Shown here piece after piece: positions 47,955 through 54,633 of a DNA stretch of 64,000 nt. The DNA is from Nitrobacter winogradskyi Nb-255 (GTDB lineage Bacteria; Pseudomonadota; Alphaproteobacteria; Rhizobiales; Xanthobacteraceae), in contig NC_007406.1 in NCBI RefSeq assembly GCF_000012725.1, positions 1,330,001 to 1,394,000 on the forward strand. Reading direction: 5' to 3'. Below the pieces are notes generated by a model, which saw nothing but the letters and a program-made list of their open reading frames with translations, did no database searches and was not told where the DNA came from. A program made the translations under genes and the position numbers. Positions within the stretch are counted from its first letter, which is position 1; each line of letters starts with the position of its first letter.

Positions 47955-48028
47955 TGGGGAATGGTGTAACGGTAGCACAACAGACTCTGACTCTGTTTGT
48001 CTAGGTTCGAATCCTAGTTCCCCAGCCA
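47955..48028 (+). tRNA. tRNA-Gln (anticodon CTG)
   Basis: A 74-base gene with all four arms: acceptor TGGGGAA/TTCCCC with the U1-A pairing typical of tRNA-Gln, a D arm GTGTAACGGTAGCAC, the anticodon stem ACAGA/TCTGT with loop CTCTGAC giving anticodon CTG, and T arm CTAGG-TTCGAAT-CCTAG. The 3' CCA is encoded. Its 3' end is shared with the end of a serine recombinase gene on the other strand, which marks it as the probable integration site of the island to the right. Confidence 0.96.
48005..48028. other. Putative left attachment site at the tRNA 3' end
   Basis: The junction between host-like DNA and the unidirectional minus-strand gene block is at the tRNA 3' end (T arm to CCA). If the island integrated here, this segment or part of it should be repeated at its far end. 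I see no second copy in the window, consistent with the right end being beyond 64,000. The boundary is inferred. Confidence 0.45.
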
Positions 48029-49588
48029 AATCTCACTTTTTGAGGAATTGTCGCCGTTGCCAGCACTTGAGCGGGCAGCGATGGCCGTCGTTTCTGCCAA
48101 CAGATCAAAGGGTTGGCGGAAGGTGGCGACCACCTCGCCATCCTCCCAAGAGCAGTTCGAAAGTACGAAGTTGAGCAAGCGGCGCTTTTCGCGGGCGGGC
48201 TGGCGTTCGAACAGCGCCTGCGCATTGCGGGCGAGTTCGAGAATCCGCACGCCCTCGTCCATGTAGGATTGCTCGGCTTGCTCATGCCGGCCGATGTCGC
48301 GCTGCAAGCGCTGCTGTTCCTCGCGCCACTGACCGGCGAAGCGATCATAGAAGTCGCCACCGATCTTGCCGTCGAGCTTGTCGATGTACATGGCGCTGAT
48401 GCGCTCGCCGAGCCGCTTGTGCTCAGCCTGTAGCCGCTTGATCGCCTCCTCGTGCTCGCGGCGTTCGTCCGCATGGCTTGCATGCAGCGCCTCGCGTACC
48501 CACGCCAGAACCTCGTCGTCGAACCGAAGTCGGCCGAGCATGGCCGTGAACTGTTGTTCGAGAACTTCTTCGCGCACATACTTGCGGCGGCAGGAAGCCG
48601 GCTTGTCCCGGCATTTATCGGCGTAGCCGGTGCAGTGGTAATAGATGTACTTCTGCTTCTTGATCTCGCCGACCACCGAGCAACCGCAGCGCCCGCAGGC
48701 AATCAGCCCGGAGAAGGCAAAATCGTGGGTCATGCGCCGGTGCTTGCTGGCATTCCGGCCATCCATCACGCCCTGCACCCGTTCCCATGCCTCGACCGAA
48801 ACCAGCGGCTCATGCTTACCCTGATAGAGCTTGCCGTTCCACTCGAACCAGCCAGTATAGAGACGATTGCGCAAAATCGAATGCACGGTGCTGGTGGGTA
48901 CCGGCGCGCCGCTCTTCTTGTAGACCAGACCGGCGGCGCGGGCTTTCTTGGCCACCTCTTTCAAGGCGAACTCGCCCGTCGCATACCACTCGAACAGCTT
49001 CGCGACGATCGGCGCGACTTGCGGATCAACGGCGATGACCTTGCGCCCGTCCGCGCCGGTGACGTTCCGATAGCCGAGCGGCGTCTTGGTCGGCCAGATA
49101 CCTTGCTCCGCCTTCTCCTGCTGGCCCTTGCGCGCCTCCTCGGACAGGTTGTCAATGTAGTTCTTCGCCATCAGCACCTTGATGCCGTGCATGAACTTTT
49201 CCGAAGATCGCGACTCGCGCGACAGCACCACGCCTTCTTTCGGGAAATGGATCTCGATATCGAGTTCGTCGATCGTCACCCAGTCCTTGAGATTGCGGTA
49301 AAGCCGATCCGTCTTCTCCACGATGATTGCCCGCACGTCCGGATGCGCCCGCAGCCAGGCGACCATCTTGCCGAAGGCGGCGCGGCCGGTCTGCTTGGCG
49401 GTCTCAACATCCACATAATCCTGCGCGACCATGAACCCCTCGGCTGCGGCGTAGTCCTTTAGCAGCTTCAACTGGGCCGGGATCGAATAGCCCTCCTTCT
49501 CCTGCTCCTTCGAGGAGACGCGGGCATAGATCACCGCCTGTTTGCGGGAGGAATCGGCGGCCGGTGCAGGTTTAGCAATCTTTCTCAT
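48014..49588 (-). CDS. Large serine recombinase (integrase)
   Basis: A 524-residue site-specific recombinase. The N-terminal resolvase domain has the nucleophile Ser 25 in IYARVSSKEQEKEGYS and the conserved Arg in EKTDRLYRN. The recombinase domain follows (GYRNV to about residue 275), then a zinc ribbon (IACGRCGCSVVGEI, ending CRDKPASC) and a long coiled-coil region (about residues 375-470). The last codons WLGN and the stop TAG are supplied by the complement of the tRNA-Gln 3' end. ATG 49588 lacks an obvious ribosome-binding site; it is five bases after the previous stop, so coupling is likely. Confidence 0.92.
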   Translation of the reverse strand: MRKIAKPAPAADSSRKQAVIYARVSSKEQEKEGYSIPAQLKLLKDYAAAEGFMVAQDYVDVETAKQTGRAAFGKMVAWLRAHPDVRAIIVEKTDRLYRNLKDWVTIDELDIEIHFPKEGVVLSRESRSSEKFMHGIKVLMAKNYIDNLSEEARKGQQEKAEQGIWPTKTPLGYRNVTGADGRKVIAVDPQVAPIVAKLFEWYATGEFALKEVAKKARAAGLVYKKSGAPVPTSTVHSILRNRLYTGWFEWNGKLYQGKHEPLVSVEAWERVQGVMDGRNASKHRRMTHDFAFSGLIACGRCGCSVVGEIKKQKYIYYHCTGYADKCRDKPASCRRKYVREEVLEQQFTAMLGRLRFDDEVLAWVREALHASHADERREHEEAIKRLQAEHKRLGERISAMYIDKLDGKIGGDFYDRFAGQWREEQQRLQRDIGRHEQAEQSYMDEGVRILELARNAQALFERQPAREKRRLLNFVLSNCSWEDGEVVATFRQPFDLLAETTAIAARSSAGNGDNSSKSEIWLGN

Positions 49589-49591
49589 GTC

Positions 49592-49609
49592 GTTTAGTGT
49601 AACCTAAAC
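49592..49609. promoter_or_regulatory. Inverted repeat GTTTAG-N6-CTAAAC before the recombinase
   Basis: GTTTAG (49592-49597) and CTAAAC (49604-49609) lie three bases upstream of the recombinase start and overlap the last codons of the preceding gene. The same half-site also occurs around the XRE gene promoter (63742-63795). It may be an operator for that regulator; this is inference from shared motif only. Confidence 0.4.
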
Positions 49610-50454
49610 ACGCTTGGGTCGCAAGCTTCGGATCTGGAGGACCCATCGCGCCCTTTGGCCGAACGAATCAAGCCGGGAACGCCCAATATCCAGCCTTCCA
49701 CCTGCGCCAGCGTGCGTTCGGGTGGCGACAGATCGGGATTGAGGAATGCCGCAAGCCTGCCGTCGCGATCGGCGCTGGAAAGCCAGGCGGAAATACTGAA
49801 GGCGTCGTGCTGGTCGCCGGTTCGGCCCTCGGGCGCGAAGCCGCGCGACCACAGCGCGGGATAAACCTCGGCGATGGCCGAGCGCCCGGCCGGAATGTCC
49901 CAGCCATCGAACGGCCAGAAGTGAACGCGGGCGCCGAGCCGCTGGCGGATGAAGCGCAGCCAGGGAATGCCGGCATGGGTGGATTTCGCCACCGATCCCT
50001 GCACGTCGAAGTGAAACACCGATTTCGCACCGCCCGCCCGTTCCTCGGTCAGCCGCCGCCAGCGGGCACTGCCCATGCGCGCCGCTCCGTTGCCAGCGGC
50101 GCCATCGCGCACGAAATCGACATAGGTGTGATCCTCATCGGTCGGCCAGTGCCGCTGGAAATCATCCAGGAAGGTCGGCCAGTCGGGCAACAGCCCTTGA
50201 GCCTCGAAATAGCGCAAGGGGAAGGAAAACCCGTGGTCGATGCCGACCAGCGTCGGCACGTCCTCGCCAAGCCGCGCGACCAGCCATTCCGCGATACCCC
50301 TTCGGGTCCAGTATTTGCGCGGGCTTGGCGGTGGCGGCACTTCCACCGGCGATCTATCGCCCTCGGCCAGATAGACGCGCAGGCCCTTAAGGCTCGCGGT
50401 CGGCGTTTCCGCGCCCGAATAGTCGATGCCGATATGGCTGGCGAAGGCAGGCAT
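49594..50454 (-). CDS. Uncharacterised protein with RNase H-like (DUF429-like) features
   Basis: A 286-residue protein without a family I can name with certainty. The pattern of acidic residues resembles RNase H-like folds such as DUF429: GIDYSGAETP (Asp 11) at the N-terminus, VGIDHGFSFPLRYF near residue 70, then AIAEVYPALW and GDQHDAFSISAWL near residues 200-225. No membrane segment or signal is present. It lies nine bases after the HNH nuclease gene and five bases before the recombinase, all in one direction, so it is probably co-expressed with the restriction system. It could be a nuclease, a nucleotide-binding accessory or a passenger gene. Confidence 0.7.
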   Translation of the reverse strand: MPAFASHIGIDYSGAETPTASLKGLRVYLAEGDRSPVEVPPPPSPRKYWTRRGIAEWLVARLGEDVPTLVGIDHGFSFPLRYFEAQGLLPDWPTFLDDFQRHWPTDEDHTYVDFVRDGAAGNGAARMGSARWRRLTEERAGGAKSVFHFDVQGSVAKSTHAGIPWLRFIRQRLGARVHFWPFDGWDIPAGRSAIAEVYPALWSRGFAPEGRTGDQHDAFSISAWLSSADRDGRLAAFLNPDLSPPERTLAQVEGWILGVPGLIRSAKGRDGSSRSEACDPSVFRLH

Positions 50455-50463
50455 TGGCGGCAG

Positions 50464-51384
50464 CTATCCCCTGAACACGTGTTCGTTGTGCCAGCGCAGC
50501 GCCTCTGGATCGGGGCGGCGCAGATTGTCGGCTGGCGCGAAGATCGGCTTGCCGTGATGCTCGTAGTAGTGCCGCCCGTTGTTGAACTCCTCCTTGATGC
50601 GGCGGCTCACCTCAAAGCGCAGTTCGGGCGTGACCGTCACATAGCCCGCATCGAACAGGCTATGGATATCGCGGCGAAGCAAGAGGCCGTTCCGGGCTTC
50701 GTGATCGCCGCCGTCGCCATAGGGCCGGATATGCGCCGCTTCGAGCGCGGGCAGCGTCCGCTCCTGCGTGATGGCGCAGCGGCGGTTGTAGTTGTCGGTC
50801 ACGAGAACGCGGAATGCGCCCTGGCCGAGGCGCGGGCGGATAAGGTGCGGTTCTCCGAAACGGGTCTGCGCTTCGGCCATGCCGGGAAAGCGCGGGCGGT
50901 TCATGCGCTCGGTCACGGTTTCCCACAGTGCCAGCCCTTCCAGGTCGCCCGTGTTGTAGGTCTTGAACGAAACGATGTTCGGAGCCCAGCTTGCCGGAAC
51001 GGGAATCCAGTCGGCTTCCTCGAAGAAGAACGGTTGCGTGAGAATGCGGCAACCGATCTCGAAGTCGCTGCGATCGGCTGGATCGGCGCGGCGATAGCGC
51101 GCGATGCGGGCGCGCATTTCGGGCAAGGATCGTGCGCCGTTCGCCTCGCGGAAGGCTTCCCAGGCAAGGGAGCACGGTAGCGCATTGGCATAAGCGAAGA
51201 TGCCGCCACCGACGATAACATTGCGCGGGGCGTGCAGCTTAAACAGAAACATCTCGCCCGGTTGCAGGGCGCGGAAATTGGCGGCGGAAGGAGCCCAGAA
51301 ATTCACCTCGGCAAGGTTCGGTTGCTGGCGCAGCATGTCGAACCAGTCGCCATCCGTGACGGCGATGACGAGGTTGATCGCCAT
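50464..51384 (-). CDS. HNH restriction-type endonuclease
   Basis: A 306-residue protein. The C-terminal HNH domain (about residues 205-265) has CAITQERTLPALEAAHIRPY, with the His-His/Asn/His pattern completed by EARNGLLLRRDIHSLFDAG. The N-terminal 150 residues (FWAPSAANFRALQPGEMFLF, LHAPRNVIVGGGIFAYA) resemble PUA-like modified-base-reading modules found in HNH restriction enzymes. That combination would suit a modification-dependent or accessory restriction enzyme. One base separates its start from the hsdS stop, so it is part of the type I operon. The assignment of the N-terminal module is tentative. Confidence 0.85.
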   Translation of the reverse strand: MAINLVIAVTDGDWFDMLRQQPNLAEVNFWAPSAANFRALQPGEMFLFKLHAPRNVIVGGGIFAYANALPCSLAWEAFREANGARSLPEMRARIARYRRADPADRSDFEIGCRILTQPFFFEEADWIPVPASWAPNIVSFKTYNTGDLEGLALWETVTERMNRPRFPGMAEAQTRFGEPHLIRPRLGQGAFRVLVTDNYNRRCAITQERTLPALEAAHIRPYGDGGDHEARNGLLLRRDIHSLFDAGYVTVTPELRFEVSRRIKEEFNNGRHYYEHHGKPIFAPADNLRRPDPEALRWHNEHVFRG

Positions 51385-51385
51385 C

Positions 51386-53179
51386 TTATTCCGCCGCCTC
51401 CATTTCGCGATCCTCGGCCGGCGCCAGCGCTTCAGCCAGGAGGGCGTCGAGCAGGCGGCGGCTTGTGGCGGCAGTGGCGGTGAGGCTCGCCTCCAGCCGG
51501 TCGCAGAGCGCCATCAACTCATCGACCTTAGCGACGATGCGGTGTTGTTCGGCAAGGGGTGGGATCGGGATTGGAAGCGGCTTCAATTTGGCCGCCTTGA
51601 TGCCCTTGGCTGTCATGCCGGTTGCGTGCTTGTCGATCAGCGATTGCATTACGTCGCTCATCAACGCGAACATCAGGAACTTGGTGTCGATCTTCGCATA
51701 TGGCTGAAAACAGATCGCGCGTTGCGCGAGAGCGAAAGGTTCCTCGATATCGTTAAGGCACACGTTGGCGAGTGGCGCTTCGGTCGTGAAAAACAAGTCG
51801 CCGATCTCGGGAAAGCCACGCGTCATCCAGGTCTTAAAGGTCGCTTTTGAGATGAACTCGCGCGGCTCGCGATTCAGGTATCCCATGCGAATGTTTTTTG
51901 CGGTGATGAGAGGGATGCCTTCATCCGTCTTGGGCGGCGTGTTTCCGCGATAGTCGATAAAAAGAAATAGGTTCTCGAACGATTGGACGGCCCATTCCAC
52001 CGGAATCGGCATGTTGAGTTCATCGGGCGTCGGATCGGGTTCAATCTTGATCCTTGCATCGCCGGTTTTCTTCTTGCGCTCGGCTTTTGCTCTCGCAATC
52101 CGCTTGAGCAGTTCCGAAGCCGGTTCGTCGTTCGGGTCTTGCGGCACCAGCTTGCCGCGCACGGCGAGGTTGAGGATGGTCTGGCGCAGCGCCTTGATCT
52201 GGTCGGGGCGCGTGGTTAGCGCCGGCAGCGCGTCGAGGGCGAAGCGGGCGTCGGCCTGGAACTTTTCGTTGGTCGCGGACCCGGACGCAAAACCGGTTCC
52301 CACTTTTGCTGGGTCCGCTCCGGGTTCGGGATCGGGCGCGTTGAGACGGGCGAGGCTCGCCGCCGCCAGCCGGTCGCGCACCGTTTCCCGCTGTTCCCTC
52401 GCTGTTTTCAGCCGGTCGCACAGGCCCATCAACGCATCGACCTTGGCGACGATGCGGTGCTGTTCGGCGAGCGGCGGGAGGGGAAAGGGCGAATGCGCGA
52501 AATATTCGGTCGGCACGCGCTTCTGGCCGGCCGTACCGGTCATTCTCGGGATGCCGGTTTCGATGAAATGCGGGCTCTTGAGAAACAGCAGGATGTAATC
52601 CTGATCGACGAACAACGGGCGGACGATATGCAACTCGGTCGTGCCGGTGCCGATCCCGCCAGTCAGGTTTCGGAACACGGTCGATTTGCCGTTCTCGAAG
52701 CACGGCGTGATCTTGGCGAGGCCAACATCGCCCTCGGCAAAATGCGTGTAGCCCTTCTTGATCTCGCCCCAAGGCCGGATTTCATGCTGGTTAGCGACGC
52801 CATATTCGGCGGCAATGAGCGGCATTGGCACGAAGGACGCTTCGAGTGTGTCGGGCGCTTCGTTGCGCGGGCTTAACACGCCGATCTCGGCAAGCTGCGA
52901 CCAACGCCAATTCGACGGAATTGGGAACGGTGGTTCAGGAAGAGCGGGGATCGCTTTCGGCTTCCTGATCTCGCCCGCCTTCACCAGCCGCGCCTTTTCC
53001 TTCGCGATCCGCTTCAGCAATTCCGATGCCGGTTCGTCGTTCGCATCCTGCGGCACCAGCTTGCCGCGCACGGCCAGATCGAGCACGAAGCGGCGCAGGC
53101 GGGCGATCGCGTCGGGCGCGTCGGCAATTTTCTCGTAAGCACTAAGCAGGCGTTCCGCGTTCATCGGGCCATCATTCAT
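51386..53179 (-). CDS. hsdS: Type I restriction-modification specificity subunit
   Basis: A 597-residue HsdS with two target-recognition domains separated by conserved helices. Each half begins with the same module (RRFVLDLAVRGKLVPQDAND near residue 30 and its near copy near residue 338) and ends with PLAEQHRIVAKVDALMGLCD or PLAEQHRIVAKVDELMALCD, showing internal duplication. It fixes the bipartite DNA site for methylation and cleavage. The linker between halves contains an extra segment (about residues 286-302, DPAKVGTGFASGSA) that is encoded by a palindromic repeat. The start overlaps hsdM by four bases (ATGA). Confidence 0.94.
   Translation of the reverse strand: MNDGPMNAERLLSAYEKIADAPDAIARLRRFVLDLAVRGKLVPQDANDEPASELLKRIAKEKARLVKAGEIRKPKAIPALPEPPFPIPSNWRWSQLAEIGVLSPRNEAPDTLEASFVPMPLIAAEYGVANQHEIRPWGEIKKGYTHFAEGDVGLAKITPCFENGKSTVFRNLTGGIGTGTTELHIVRPLFVDQDYILLFLKSPHFIETGIPRMTGTAGQKRVPTEYFAHSPFPLPPLAEQHRIVAKVDALMGLCDRLKTAREQRETVRDRLAAASLARLNAPDPEPGADPAKVGTGFASGSATNEKFQADARFALDALPALTTRPDQIKALRQTILNLAVRGKLVPQDPNDEPASELLKRIARAKAERKKKTGDARIKIEPDPTPDELNMPIPVEWAVQSFENLFLFIDYRGNTPPKTDEGIPLITAKNIRMGYLNREPREFISKATFKTWMTRGFPEIGDLFFTTEAPLANVCLNDIEEPFALAQRAICFQPYAKIDTKFLMFALMSDVMQSLIDKHATGMTAKGIKAAKLKPLPIPIPPLAEQHRIVAKVDELMALCDRLEASLTATAATSRRLLDALLAEALAPAEDREMEAAE
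52275..52318. repeat. Palindromic repeat inside the hsdS reading frame
   Basis: A 44-bp element with perfect 8-bp arms GCGGACCC (52275-52282) and GGGTCCGC (52311-52318) and an inner GCAAAA/TTTTGC pair. The core, read on the minus strand, is AGTGGGAACCGGTTTTG, the same as in the intergenic copy at 15495-15544. It lies in the linker between the two recognition domains and does not break the frame. Confidence 0.85.
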
Positions 53180-54630
53180 CGCAGCAGCGCCTCGGCGAGG
53201 ATCGCCTTCAACTGGTCGCGGTAGGTAGCCGTCTCGGCCTCGGCGCGGGCGAGGTCTGCCAGCAGCGTTTCCGGGTCGCCGTGGTCATCCGCCACCGCGT
53301 GCGGGTTCTTGATGTCGAGATTGTAGCCGCGTGCCTTGATCTCCTCGGCGCTCACCTTCCAGGCCTGCGGCGTCTCCTTCCGGCCCTTGCGCGCCTTGCC
53401 GCCCCACCAGTCGATACAGCCGTGGAAATGCTCCAGCCGGATCGGCCTGGTCATCGAATAGGCTTTCTGGCCCTCCGGCACGCGGTGTTCGTAGAACCAG
53501 ATGTCCTTGGTCGGCGCGCCCTTCTCGAAGAACAAGAGGTTGGTGCCGATCGAGGCATAGGGCTTGAACACCGAATTGGGCAGGCGGACGATGGTGTGGA
53601 GGTTGCACTCCTCCATCAGGTGTTCCTTGAGCCGCGTCTTGACGCCCTCGCCGAACAGCGTGCCGTCGGGCAGCACCACGGCGGCGCGGCCATCGGGTTT
53701 CAGCAGGCGCACGATCAGCGCCAGGAACAGATCGGCCGTCTCCTTGGTGCGGAAGGTCGGGAAATTGTTCTCGATACCGTCCTCCTCCTTGCCGCCGAAA
53801 GGCGGATTGGTGACGACGATATCGACGCGCTCGTCCTTGCTCCACGAAATCAGCGGCCGGGCCAGCGTGTTGTCGTGCTTGACGAAGCTCGGGTCCTCGA
53901 TGCCGTGCAACAGCATGTTGGTGACGCAGAGCATGTGCGGCAGTTGCTTCTTCTCCACCGCGCGCAATCCGCCCTGCATCTTTTCGCGCTGCTTCGGTGT
54001 GCGGACGTAGTTCGCTTCCATGTGATTGATCGCGCAGGACAGGAACCCGCCCGTGCCGCAGGCCGGATCGAACAGGATTTCGCCCGGATGCGGGTCGATC
54101 ATCTGCACCATGAAGGCGGTGACGGCGCGCGGCGTGTAGTACTCGCCGGCATTGCCGGCCGATTGCAGATCGTTGAGCAATTGCTCGTAGAACTCGCCAA
54201 AATGCCGCCGCTCGTCGAGATTGTTGAAATCGACCTGGGTGATCTTGTTGACCACCTGCCGCAGCAGCTGGCCCGATTTCATGTAATTGTAGGCGTCCTC
54301 GAACACGTCGCGCACCACGCGGCGGCGGTCGCCGGGCCTGTCGGAGACCTGCAAACCCTTCAGCGCCGGGAACAGCTCGTCGTTGACGAAATCGAGCAGC
54401 GCCTGCCCGGTAATGCCCTCCGGGTCCGCCGCCCAGGTGCGCCACTGGAGTTTCTTGGGGATCGGCGAGTGGTAGCCGTCCTTCGTCAGTTCGAGTTCCT
54501 GGTCCTGATCGTCGATGATCTTGAGGAAGAACAACCATGTGAGCTGGCTGATGCGCTGCGCATCGCCATCGACGCCCACGTCCTGGCGCATGATGTCCTG
54601 AATGGATTTGACGGTGGTGCGGACGATCAT
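53176..54630 (-). CDS. hsdM: Type I restriction-modification methyltransferase subunit
   Basis: A 484-residue N6-adenine methyltransferase. The N-terminal HsdM helical domain (about residues 1-150) is followed by the SAM-binding motif DPACGTGGFL (residues 188-197) and the catalytic NPPF (275-278). The C-terminus has a coiled segment for contact with HsdS. It forms an M2S complex that methylates, and with HsdR a complex that cuts. Three bases separate its start from the hsdR stop, and it overlaps hsdS by four. Confidence 0.96.
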   Translation of the reverse strand: MIVRTTVKSIQDIMRQDVGVDGDAQRISQLTWLFFLKIIDDQDQELELTKDGYHSPIPKKLQWRTWAADPEGITGQALLDFVNDELFPALKGLQVSDRPGDRRRVVRDVFEDAYNYMKSGQLLRQVVNKITQVDFNNLDERRHFGEFYEQLLNDLQSAGNAGEYYTPRAVTAFMVQMIDPHPGEILFDPACGTGGFLSCAINHMEANYVRTPKQREKMQGGLRAVEKKQLPHMLCVTNMLLHGIEDPSFVKHDNTLARPLISWSKDERVDIVVTNPPFGGKEEDGIENNFPTFRTKETADLFLALIVRLLKPDGRAAVVLPDGTLFGEGVKTRLKEHLMEECNLHTIVRLPNSVFKPYASIGTNLLFFEKGAPTKDIWFYEHRVPEGQKAYSMTRPIRLEHFHGCIDWWGGKARKGRKETPQAWKVSAEEIKARGYNLDIKNPHAVADDHGDPETLLADLARAEAETATYRDQLKAILAEALLR

Positions 54631-54633
54631 GGC

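Noticed and set aside
47669-47980. Possible small gene on the minus strand next to the tRNA
   Set aside because: It begins antisense to the tRNA, includes the tandem duplication and shows no domain or clear ribosome-binding site.
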